Shown here one piece after another: positions 41,193-50,279 of a stretch of DNA of 64,000 bases. Source of the stretch: Scleromatobacter sp964418745 (GTDB taxonomy: Bacteria > Pseudomonadota > Gammaproteobacteria > Burkholderiales > Burkholderiaceae_C); assembly GCA_964418745.1 (NCBI GenBank), contig CAYQMX010000007.1, positions 191,071-255,070 on the forward strand, in the 5' to 3' direction. Within the stretch, counting starts at the first letter, position 1. Every line of letters starts with the position of its first letter. The position numbers and the translations under genes are program-made. The notes beneath the pieces are model-generated. The model searched no databases. It was not told where the DNA came from and worked only from the letters and a program-made list of their open reading frames with translations.

Positions 41193-41708
41193 TCAGTGCG
41201 CCCACATCAGGACCGTCGTGCCTTGCAGGTCGAGGTGGTTGATGGCGAACGAGCCGAACGAGGCCGTGCCGGCGCCCAGCGTGATCGCGCCGACGGTGAT
41301 CGTCGGAGCCAGGTTGTGGCTGACGCTCAGTTGCGGGAAGGCGAACTGGACGACGTCCGAGCCGCCGAGCCAGGTGGCGATCTTGGCGCCGTTGGTGGCG
41401 GCGTTGGCGACGTCATAGCCGGCGATGATCGGCGTGAACTCGGTCAGGGCGGCGGCGTTGTTCAGGACGTCGACGGTCATCGCGACCAGGCCGGTCACGT
41501 TGATGTCCTTGAAGTTGACCGACGAGCCGTTGGCGCTGGTGTTCGTGTATTGGAACGAACCGATGTTGATGTTCAGGTTGGCAGCGATCGACACGCCGTC
41601 CTGGCCGGACACGGTGCTCAGTTCGTCGTCAGCGATGGTGGTCATGGCCGAGGCCGACAGGGAAGCGGCGACGAGGGCGGCAGCGGCGGTAAGCTTGAGC
41701 ATGTTCAT
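41193..41708 (-). CDS. Exported protein with double-glycine-like motif, own transcript (FilA-like)
   Basis: 171 residues. Signal 1-21 (MNMLKLTAAAALVAASLSAS), then IADDELSTVSGQ at 25-36 and DGVSIAANLNINIGSFQYTN, followed by a beta-rich body rich in Ala, Asn and Thr ending LDLQGTTVLMWAH. The codon choice and the low-complexity body suggest an abundant structural protein. It is flanked by a strong terminator and a long leader region, so it is expressed separately from, and perhaps more strongly than, the operon behind it, as a major subunit would be. GGAG (minus strand, within 41717-41722) supports the Met at 41708. Confidence 0.75.
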   Translation of the reverse strand: MNMLKLTAAAALVAASLSASAMTTIADDELSTVSGQDGVSIAANLNINIGSFQYTNTSANGSSVNFKDINVTGLVAMTVDVLNNAAALTEFTPIIAGYDVANAATNGAKIATWLGGSDVVQFAFPQLSVSHNLAPTITVGAITLGAGTASFGSFAINHLDLQGTTVLMWAH

Positions 41709-42116
41709 GTTTGTCTCTCCAGAATAAAAGTCTATGAATTTGGAACCTTGAAAACCCCTCGCGAACAATTCAAGTTTCTGCGCCCTGGGGTTTTGCCCCG
41801 GGTGTCGTCGGCCACTCTGTTGAGGGCCTGCCGCCGCGAAACTGTTACTTGAAGCGCGTGACTGAACTATGGTCGTGTTTGCGCTGCATCGCACTGACTT
41901 GCGGAGCCAAGGCCATGGCTTGCGAATCCAGCGCCGGAGGGTATCTTCCCTAGTTCGGAAGGGGGTCTTCGGTGGCTTCCCGGAGGATCGCGGAGAATCC
42001 CGTTTTGCCTCTGGAAGTGAAGCCCGGCAAGCCCTTACGTAGTAACCCCTGTGGCGCAGGTGAAACAGGGTCTGCCGGGCCGTCGTTTCAAATAGAGTCG
42101 AGATATTCCGGAAATG
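41709..42116. other. 408-base non-coding region before the 41193 gene
   Basis: Noticeably less GC-rich than its surroundings. It holds a hairpin (about 41783-41802: CCCTGGGG, TTTT, GCCCCGGG) about 80 bases before the start of the exported-protein gene. I found no convincing sigma-70 promoter and no protein-like frame. A long untranslated leader is possible. Confidence 0.5.
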
Positions 42117-42142
42117 AAAAATGGAGCCGGCCGGCTCCATTT
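42117..42142 (-). terminator. Intrinsic terminator after the AraC-family gene
   Basis: Uninterrupted 12-pair palindrome (42119-42130 with 42131-42142, core GGAGCCGGCCGGCTCC) followed on the minus strand by a run of T. Downstream of the 42201 stop. Confidence 0.75.
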
Positions 42143-42159
42143 CTCGAAAGTTGCCCTGG

Positions 42160-42190
42160 ATATTCTTCGGCGGTGCCCGTCGAAGAATAT
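42160..42190. repeat. Inverted repeat directly after the AraC-family stop
   Basis: ATATTCTTCG (42160-42169) and CGAAGAATAT (42181-42190), perfect ten-base arms around an 11-base spacer. It could be an RNA hairpin at the 3' end of the AraC-family transcript or a protein-binding site. Confidence 0.7.
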
Positions 42191-42200
42191 GAGAGATATA

Positions 42201-43229
42201 TCAAGCGGCGCAGCGCAAGGTATTCGGCGTGCGTCCGAACCAGCGTTTGCAGGCGCGGTAGAAATTACTCGGATCGGAGAATCCGAGGGCGAAGCTCATC
42301 TCGGTCGGGCTGTAGGCGCCGTTGACGAAATAGCGTTGCGCCAGCTCGCGCCGGGTGTCGTCGACCAGCTCGATGAAGCTGGTGCCTTCTTCGGTGAGGC
42401 GGCGCTGCAGCGTGCGTTCGCTCATGCACAGCGTGGCGGCTACCAGTTCACGCCGCGGGTCGCCCTTGGAGATCAGCTGCATCAGCGCCTGGCGCACGCG
42501 CGCCGTGATGCAGCCGCCCTGTTCGGCGGCCAGCTGGGCGACCATGCGCTCGCACATCTCGCCCACGGTGGCGTCGGCGGTGGGGAAGGGCTGGTCCAGC
42601 GCCGCCAGCGGCAGCTCGATGACAAAGGCGGGGGCGCCGAAGTGCACCGGGCAGCCGAAGGCGGTCTCCCAAGGGGTGGGATCGGCCGGCGCGGCGTAGG
42701 GGTGGTGCACGCGGAGCGGCGTCACCTTCTCGCCGATCAGCCAGTACATGCCCTTGAGGAACGTGGCCGCCATGAAGTCGTAGCGCTGCTGCGGCACCGG
42801 CAGGCTGCCGGCCGAGATGCGCAGCGTGATGCGGCAGGCGTCCTGGTCGACGCGCAGGCCCACGCTGGTGGACGGCATGTCCATGCCGATCGACGTGGTG
42901 GGCGAGATCAGGCTGGTGTAGCGCGCCATGCGCTGCAGGCCGCTGCGCAGGTCGGGCGCCGACAGGATCAGGCTGGACAGCGACCCCAGGCCGATCAGCG
43001 GCTGGCGCGGACACAATGCCAGCCCGATCGCGGGGTCGCCGGTCTTGGCGACAGCGGCACCCCAGGCGACGCTGAAGATGTCGGCGAGGTGTTCGGCGTC
43101 GACGGATTCGTTCGGGTCGGGATTGAGGCCGGCTTCCGCGAGGATGCCGGACAGATCGAGACCGCGCTGCGCGAAGCCGTCCTTCATCGCCTTGAATGCG
43201 CTGAGTTGGGACAGGGGAACGACGACCAC
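42201..43229 (-). CDS. AraC-family regulator with arabinose-binding-like N-terminal domain
   Basis: 342 residues of the OruR/ArgR-like group. The N-terminal domain (about 18-210; SVDAEHLADIFSVAWGAAV, PLIGLGSLSSLILSAPDLRS) binds an unknown effector. The C-terminal AraC double helix-turn-helix has AATLCMSERTLQRRLTEEGT and SPTEMSFALGFSDPSNFYRACKRWFG-type sequence. GTG start at 43229 is supported by GGAG ten bases upstream. It lies upstream of the exported-protein cluster in the same direction but separated by a terminator, so it could regulate that cluster; its own promoter contains a TetR-type palindrome (43291-43312). Confidence 0.88.
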   Translation of the reverse strand: MVVVPLSQLSAFKAMKDGFAQRGLDLSGILAEAGLNPDPNESVDAEHLADIFSVAWGAAVAKTGDPAIGLALCPRQPLIGLGSLSSLILSAPDLRSGLQRMARYTSLISPTTSIGMDMPSTSVGLRVDQDACRITLRISAGSLPVPQQRYDFMAATFLKGMYWLIGEKVTPLRVHHPYAAPADPTPWETAFGCPVHFGAPAFVIELPLAALDQPFPTADATVGEMCERMVAQLAAEQGGCITARVRQALMQLISKGDPRRELVAATLCMSERTLQRRLTEEGTSFIELVDDTRRELAQRYFVNGAYSPTEMSFALGFSDPSNFYRACKRWFGRTPNTLRCAA

Positions 43230-43290
43230 GGGGTACTCCGATTTCGCTGCGAGATGCGGCGACAGGAATCGTCGTCGGCTCTCTCGTTTA

Positions 43291-43312
43291 AAATAGAACG
43301 ACCGTTCTATTT
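43291..43312. promoter_or_regulatory. TetR-type palindrome in the AraC-family promoter
   Basis: AAATAGAACG and CGTTCTATTT, perfect ten-base arms with two bases between. It is 62 bases upstream of the GTG start. The core AGAACG..CGTTCT resembles the palindromes upstream of the TetR gene at 44299. An imperfect copy (TCGAACGACCGTGCGA) occurs near 43605-43620. Confidence 0.6.
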
Positions 43313-43651
43313 ATGAGTAGAAATGGTAGCCAGCAGGGGTATGCACCGACATAGGAATGAACCCGCACTTCGCCCCATACGAGTGCGAATGGACGGCGTC
43401 GAGGGTCGGTTTCCCCCCAACTTCGGTGAAGGGTAAACACGGGCCTGCACCGACCTCCGGCATCGGCCGACGGACCGGGCGTCGTGCGCGCACCGGCATC
43501 GCGCACGCCTCGCCGCGGTGCATCCCTGCGCGAGGCCAGGCGCGTCCCGCCGGCGGCCTGCGCCGAGGCTCGTTCGGGCGTGCGATGCATCGTCACCAGG
43601 AAAATCGAACGACCGTGCGAAAAAGAGACAGTCGCTCCGCGGAGCAGGGCG
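43313..43651. other. 339-base non-coding region between AraC and TetR genes
   Basis: Short open frames here have no protein-like composition, ribosome sites or known motifs. The only structure seen is an imperfect copy of the TetR-type palindrome near 43605-43620 and GC-rich inverted stretches. Both flanking genes are on the minus strand; this region is downstream of the TetR gene. Confidence 0.5.
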
Positions 43652-44299
43652 TCAGCCCGTGATCGAGCGCCACGCCGCCGTCGCGAACCGCTGCGCGTGG
43701 CTCGCCGGCGTGGCCTGGCGGCGCCCGGCGAGCCAGCCGCGCGCGTAGAACTCGGTGGCGCCCAGCACCAGCGCCGGGATCAGGTCGGCGGGCAGCGGCA
43801 GGATGCGGCCGGCGGCCGCCTCGCGCGCGAGCAGCGCGTCGATCGGGTCGTAGCGGGCCAGCAGGCGCGCCTGCAGGTCCGCGGCGTGCGGGCCCTGGGC
43901 CACCGCATCGCGCGCCAGGAACACGAAGTGGGCGCATTCCGGCTGCTCGGTGATCCAGCCGGTGTAGGCCGCGATCAGCGCCTCGACCACCGCCTGGCCG
44001 TCGGCCAGGCCCGCAGTGCGTTCGGCGATCGCCCGGCTCTGGTCGTCGAAGGCGACGAAGAACAGCGTCGCCACGACGCCTTCCTTGTTCTTGAAGTGAT
44101 GGTAGATCGTGCCGACGCTCTGGCCGCAAGCGCGCCGCAGGTGGTCGATGGTCGTCGCCTCGACGCCGTGGTCGTTGAACAGGCCCAGCGCATGGCGCAG
44201 CACGCTGCGGCGGCTGGCCTGGCGCGGCTCGGGGAGCGCGCGCTCGAGCAGCTTGTCCGCCGCGGCGGCCTGGGTCGCCGACAAATTTTTCCGTGCCAT
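43652..44299 (-). CDS. TetR-family transcriptional regulator
   Basis: 215 residues. After a 25-residue extension comes the TetR helix-turn-helix (RRSVLRHALGLFNDHGVEAT, IDHLRRACGQSVGTIYHHFKNKEG). The C-terminal ligand domain (FVAFDDQSRAIAERTAGLAD, LPADLIPALVLGATEFYARG) binds an unknown ligand. Divergent from the dipeptidase-amidohydrolase pair, with TTCTA-type palindromes in the shared region. Probably a repressor of itself and the divergent genes, and by similarity of operators perhaps of the AraC-family gene. Confidence 0.9.
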   Translation of the reverse strand: MARKNLSATQAAAADKLLERALPEPRQASRRSVLRHALGLFNDHGVEATTIDHLRRACGQSVGTIYHHFKNKEGVVATLFFVAFDDQSRAIAERTAGLADGQAVVEALIAAYTGWITEQPECAHFVFLARDAVAQGPHAADLQARLLARYDPIDALLAREAAAGRILPLPADLIPALVLGATEFYARGWLAGRRQATPASHAQRFATAAWRSITG

Positions 44300-44311
44300 G
44301 CGTTGAATAGT

Positions 44312-44331
44312 ATTCTAGAATAACGTTCTAG
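44312..44331. promoter_or_regulatory. TetR-type operator cluster
   Basis: ATTCTAGAAT (44312-44321) and CTAGAA-TAACG-TTCTAG (44315-44331) form overlapping palindromes 13 bases upstream of the TetR start, covering the position expected for its own promoter. The TAGAA/TTCTA half-sites match those at 43291-43312. Confidence 0.6.
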
Positions 44332-44520
44332 TCACTCGGGGTCGTCGTCGCGATGCCGAAAAGTGCCGCTGTTCCGGCGGAACGCCGTGACCGGGCCGTC
44401 GGCCCGCCGCCATTTGAAACCCCGACTTCGCCCGTCCGGCGAAGCGCCGCTGGCACCTGGCAGCCAGCCCCGCGAGGCCCGCCTTGTGCCGGCCCGCCGC
44501 CTGACTGCAACGAGGATGCC

Positions 44521-45606
44521 GTGATCGAGAGCCGCTACGCGACCATCAACGCCCTGGGCGTTCTGGAAAACCCCAACCTGCCGGTCGTGGCGCAGGTCGA
44601 TTCGGCCGACGTCGACGCGCTGGGCTATGTCAGCGGCACTCGCAACATCGACGTGCGCGCGCTCGCCGAGGCGCGCAGCGCCGGGTTGTCGGCGGTCAAC
44701 ATCACGCTGGGCCACGTGGCCGGCAGCGGCCAGGCGTTCTGCGAGACGGTGCGCGACATCACCGGCTGGAATGCCTTCATCGCCCAGCACCCGGGCGCGC
44801 TGCGCCGGGTACTGGCCGTCTCCGACATCGACGCGGCGGCCGAGGCCGGCCAGGTCGGCGTGATCTACGGTTTCCAGAACACCGAGATGCTCGGCCGCGA
44901 GCTGGAGCGGGTGCGCCTGTTCGCCAAGATGGGCGTGCGCGTGATCCAGCTGACCTACAACGGCCGCAACGCCGTGGGCGACGGCGCCACGGTGAACGTC
45001 GACGAAGGACTGTCGCGCTTCGGCGCCGAGGTGCTGGAGCGCCTGCAGTCGGAGGGCGTGCTGGTGGACCTGAGCCACAGCAGCCGCCAGACCTGCCTCG
45101 ATGCGCTGGCCCTCGCGCAGCGGCCGGTGGCGATCACGCATTCCGCCTGCCGCGCGGTGGCCGATCATCCGCGCAACAAGACCGACGCCGAGCTGCGCCT
45201 GCTGGCCGAGCGCGGCGGCGTCATCGGCCTGTACTTCATGCCCTACCTGCGCCTGGCGGGCCAGCCGATGGCGGCCGACCTGATCGCCCACCTCGAGCAC
45301 GCGATCTCGGTGTGCGGCGAGGACCACGTCGGCCTGGGCACCGACGGCGGCACCACCGCGCACGACGACATGGCCGCGTATCGGCGCCAGCTGGAAGACG
45401 AGATCGCGCAGCGGCGCCGGCTGGGCATCGGCGCACCCGGCGAGACCGCGGACGTCACCACCTTCCTGCCCGACCTGTGCGGGCCGACCCAGTTCCAGCG
45501 CCTGGCCGACATGCTGGCCGCGCGCGGCCACAGCCAGACCCGCATCGAGAAGATCCTGGGCGGCAACTTCCGGCGCCTGATGACCGAGGCCTGGGCTCCT
45601 CGCTGA
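44521..45606 (+). CDS. Atypical M19 (membrane-dipeptidase-like) protein
   Basis: 361 residues of the renal dipeptidase family. Recognised by AGQVGVIYGFQNTEMLGREL, VIQLTYNGRNAVGDG, DLSHSSRQTCLDAL, ITHSACRAVADHPRNKTDAE and HVGLGTDGG. M19 enzymes are zinc TIM-barrel hydrolases of dipeptides or related amides. The N-terminal HxD zinc motif of classical members is missing here (the equivalent region reads YATINALGVLEN), so the metal site is altered. GTG start at 44521 with CGAGGA upstream; the frame extends to 44353 but that part is not family-like. No signal peptide. Fifteen bases before the amidohydrolase gene, probably cotranscribed and under TetR control. Confidence 0.8.
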   Translation: MIESRYATINALGVLENPNLPVVAQVDSADVDALGYVSGTRNIDVRALAEARSAGLSAVNITLGHVAGSGQAFCETVRDITGWNAFIAQHPGALRRVLAVSDIDAAAEAGQVGVIYGFQNTEMLGRELERVRLFAKMGVRVIQLTYNGRNAVGDGATVNVDEGLSRFGAEVLERLQSEGVLVDLSHSSRQTCLDALALAQRPVAITHSACRAVADHPRNKTDAELRLLAERGGVIGLYFMPYLRLAGQPMAADLIAHLEHAISVCGEDHVGLGTDGGTTAHDDMAAYRRQLEDEIAQRRRLGIGAPGETADVTTFLPDLCGPTQFQRLADMLAARGHSQTRIEKILGGNFRRLMTEAWAPR

Positions 45607-45620
45607 CCGGAGGCGACACC

Positions 45621-47621
<2,001 letters not shown>

Positions 47622-47656
47622 GGCGGGGCGCCGCCGCTCGCGGTGCGCCAGAAAGC

Positions 47657-47683
47657 AAAAAGCCCAACCGGTGAGGGCTGGGC
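47657..47683 (-). terminator. Terminator of tRNA-Asn
   Basis: Eight-pair stem with one mismatch (47662-47669 with 47676-47683), followed on the minus strand by five T. Located 26 bases beyond the tRNA 3' end. Confidence 0.75.
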
Positions 47684-47709
47684 CTGAGGCCTTGTCTTCG
47701 CAGCAGGGA

Positions 47710-47785
47710 TGGCTCCCCGACCTGGGCTCGAACCAGGGACCTACGGATTAACAGTCCGGCGCTCTACCAACTGAGCTATCGGGGA
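47710..47785 (-). tRNA. tRNA-Asn (anticodon GTT)
   Basis: Complete cloverleaf of 76 bases on the minus strand. The acceptor stem TCCCCGA pairs with TCGGGGA, the D-arm is AGCTCAGTTGGTAGAGC, the anticodon loop CTGTTAA has GTT at 47752-47750, the T-arm contains GGTTCGAGCC, and CCA is encoded. Own promoter upstream and terminator downstream. Confidence 0.97.
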
Positions 47786-47800
47786 ACTGCGAAGCCTCTC

Positions 47801-47828
47801 AGTATAGCCAGTTTTTCGGCAACGTCAA
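47801..47828 (-). promoter_or_regulatory. tRNA-Asn promoter
   Basis: TTGACG (47828-47823) and TATACT (47806-47801), 16-base spacer, close to consensus, positioned to start 8-10 bases before the mature tRNA. The -35 box covers the stop codon of the receptor gene (47825-47827). Confidence 0.8.
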
Positions 47829-49966
47829 AATTTTGCTTCCACCGAGGCGTGGAAAGTGCGCGCCGCGAGGGGGAAAAGATACGCGTGGTCGTACTGGTAG
47901 GGCGCCTCGCGCCAGGCCCGGCGATCGAACACGTTGTCGACACCGGCACGCCACACCAGCGTGCTGGAGGCGAGCACCTGCGTCCAGCGGGCACCGAGGT
48001 CGAAGCGCGTCCAGGCCGGGATGCTCGTGGTGTTGTCCGGCAGCACCTCGCGCTGGCCTTCGTGGTCCATCGCGACCTGCACGCTCAGGCCGGGCAGCTG
48101 CGGCAGCGCGTACGACGCCAGCAGCTTGAGCGCGCTGTCGGGCACGTTGGTCGGCCGCAGGCCGTCGTCGCTCGCCACCGCGGCGCGCTCGCGCCGAACG
48201 CGCTGCAGCATCGCGGAGGCGCGCAGCGTGAGGGCGCCGGCACGCGTCTGCGCGTCGGCCTCGAGGCCGCGCGAGTGGGTGACGCCGTCGTGGCCGTAGA
48301 CCGCGTCGGCGCCCACGTGGAGGTCGCCCGCGAACGCCTGCTTGACGTCGTAGGCCGTCAGTCCCCAGCTGCTGGCGCCGCTGGCGTGCTTGTAGCCCGC
48401 CTCCCATTGCCGGCTGAGCGTGGCCGACAGCGACTGGCCGTTGTTGATGGCGTCGCCGTGCGTCGGCGCAAGCGTGCTCTCGATGCCCTGGCCCCAGCTC
48501 AGGTAGACCATGTCGTCGGCGGCGAGCTGGTGGCTCAACGAGAGCCACGGCGTCGTGAACGCCTGCCGGTAGTCGGTGTCGAACGCGGCGCTGCCGGCGG
48601 CCGTCTCCGACGACCGGCGGTGCAGGCGCGAATGGCGCACGCCGACCCAGGCCGTCCAGTCGTCGGCGACCTGCACCGCATCGCGCAGGTACAGCTCGTT
48701 GCTCGACTCGGAGCGGTTGGTGTTGGGCAGGTCCGGCGCCGGTGCCGCCGGCACCATCGTGTTGCCGTCGATGTCGGCGATGCCCGCGAAGTTGTAGGCC
48801 TCGTCGTTGAAGCGGCCCGTGAACCGGGTCGCGAGGGCGCCTGCCGTGATCGCGTGCTTCAGCGGGCCGGTGTCGAACTCGCCCGACAGCGAGACGTCGA
48901 GGTCGCGCGTCTGCCGGCGTTCGTCGTCGCTGCGGAAGTCGTAGAGAGCGAAGCTGCCGTCGCTGGCGAAGCGATCGCACGGATTGCAATCGGCGTTGGC
49001 GCCGAACGGGAACGCCAGGTGATCGTTGCTCACCAGCCGCTGCTGCAGCGCCTGCAGCTTGAAGCGCCACTGCGCGCCGAGGGCCTGGGTGTAGCGCAGC
49101 GACATCGTGTTGCCTTGCGTGACCACCGGCAGCGACCACGGCTGGTCGTTGAGGTTGATGCGCGGATCGATCGAGTGCGGGTCCGGAACGACGGGGCCGA
49201 GCATGCTGAAGGCGGGCACGCTGGGCTCGGACTGCACGTTGTGCTCGAACTCGAGCTCGAGCAGGTGGTCGGCGTCGGGGCGCCAGTCGGTGGCGAGGGA
49301 GGCCGTGCTGGCATGGCCGCGCGCGGCGCGCACGTTCGGGTCGAGGCGGTCGACGGACAGGTTCACGCGGGCGCCGAACTGGCGCCGCTCGCCGAAGCGC
49401 TGGGACAGGTCGGCTGCGACGCCCAGCGTGCCCGGCTGGGCCCAGCGCAGCGTGACGTCGCGCAGGTCCCGGTCGGGCCGCTTGACCACCAGGTCGACCA
49501 GCCCGCCCGGCGCGCTGGTGCCGGCCTGCATGCCGCTGAGGCCCTTGAGGATCTCGACGGCGGACTTGTTGTCCAGCGAGAGCACCGTCTCGGCATTGAT
49601 CGGCAGGCCGTCGCGGCGGAAGTTCGTGCGGTTGTCGACCTGGAAGCCGCGCACCGCGAACGTCGTCCAGTAGCCGACGGCGTTGTACGAGTCGGTGATG
49701 CCGGCGTCGACGCGGGTGAGGTCGGACAACGACGTCGCGCCGAGGTCGGCCAGCACGTCCTTGTCGACGACCTCGACCTGGATCGGCGTGCGCGCCAGCG
49801 GCTGGGAAAAGCCGGTGATCGCGGCCGATTCGGCGGCGCCGCGGCCGGTGACCTGGACGGTCTGCACGGACGGGGCGTCCTGCGCGCGTGCGCCGCCCGC
49901 GAGTGCGAGGGCCGCCGCGGCGAGCGGCGTCAGGAGGTGGGAACGGGAACGGGAAATGGAAGCCAT
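47825..49966 (-). CDS. TonB-dependent receptor under TPP riboswitch (thiamine uptake)
   Basis: 713 residues of the siderophore-receptor type. Signal peptide to about residue 28 (ALALAGGARA), TonB-box-like VQTVQVTG, plug (TPIQVEVVDKDVLADLGATS, GYWTTFAVRGFQVDNRTNFR, KGLSGMQAGTSAPGGLVDLV) and barrel ending TFHASVEAKF. Sequence alone would suggest ferric siderophores, but a TPP riboswitch precedes the gene, so thiamine or a thiamine precursor is the likely cargo and the gene should be shut off when TPP is plentiful. Start at 49966. No other thiamine gene is in the window. An NCDPC-like Cys pair (CNPC) lies in an extracellular loop region. Confidence 0.9.
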   Translation of the reverse strand: MASISRSRSHLLTPLAAAALALAGGARAQDAPSVQTVQVTGRGAAESAAITGFSQPLARTPIQVEVVDKDVLADLGATSLSDLTRVDAGITDSYNAVGYWTTFAVRGFQVDNRTNFRRDGLPINAETVLSLDNKSAVEILKGLSGMQAGTSAPGGLVDLVVKRPDRDLRDVTLRWAQPGTLGVAADLSQRFGERRQFGARVNLSVDRLDPNVRAARGHASTASLATDWRPDADHLLELEFEHNVQSEPSVPAFSMLGPVVPDPHSIDPRINLNDQPWSLPVVTQGNTMSLRYTQALGAQWRFKLQALQQRLVSNDHLAFPFGANADCNPCDRFASDGSFALYDFRSDDERRQTRDLDVSLSGEFDTGPLKHAITAGALATRFTGRFNDEAYNFAGIADIDGNTMVPAAPAPDLPNTNRSESSNELYLRDAVQVADDWTAWVGVRHSRLHRRSSETAAGSAAFDTDYRQAFTTPWLSLSHQLAADDMVYLSWGQGIESTLAPTHGDAINNGQSLSATLSRQWEAGYKHASGASSWGLTAYDVKQAFAGDLHVGADAVYGHDGVTHSRGLEADAQTRAGALTLRASAMLQRVRRERAAVASDDGLRPTNVPDSALKLLASYALPQLPGLSVQVAMDHEGQREVLPDNTTSIPAWTRFDLGARWTQVLASSTLVWRAGVDNVFDRRAWREAPYQYDHAYLFPLAARTFHASVEAKF

Positions 49967-50037
49967 CGAGCTCTTTCAAAGCGATGGCAGGGGAGACGGA
50001 GTCGGAGACGGGACACGAGTGGTCCCGGTGATGCGAC

Positions 50038-50169
50038 CGCTTCCCTGCGCGAGGATTACCTCGGGCCGACAGCAACTGCCATCGACCTGGTCGCGCGTGC
50101 CGAGGCACTGGCGACCAATCAGGTTCAAAGGGACTTTCTCAGCCAGCCTCTCGGCCAGCACCCCTAGCG
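50038..50169 (-). promoter_or_regulatory. TPP (thi-box) riboswitch with an extra arm
   Basis: On the minus strand the conserved blocks appear in order: GGGGTGC (50164-50158), GGCTGAGA, CCCTTTGAACCTGAT (to 50118), CGAGGTAATCCTCG (50064-50051) and CAGGGAAG (50048-50041). CGCT and AGCG at the ends close helix P1. Between ACCTGAT and the next conserved arm there are 53 extra bases, including a hairpin (50089-50117). It ends about 70 bases before the receptor start; a GGGAC/GTCCC hairpin in that stretch may be the expression platform. Confidence 0.9.
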
Positions 50170-50279
50170 AAACCCACCGCGGAACTGCGGCGAGCGGGCG
50201 GATTGTGCCTCAAACCGGCGGCGCGTGGCCAGCGGGACGCGATGGCCCCGCGCGCGCCCGGGCATCGACCGCGCGCCGC

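Noticed and set aside
43313..43651. Small genes between the AraC and TetR genes
   Set aside because: Several frames of 70-130 codons exist on both strands but all are Arg/Pro/Ala-rich, lack ribosome sites and lack any recognisable domain.
44353..44520. N-terminal extension of the M19-like protein
   Set aside because: The frame is open but Pro/Arg-rich and without similarity to the family; the GTG at 44521 has a ribosome site.
47710..47785. tRNA-Asn as an integration site of a genomic island
   Set aside because: No duplicated tRNA 3' end or integrase was seen and neighbouring genes have the same composition as the rest.
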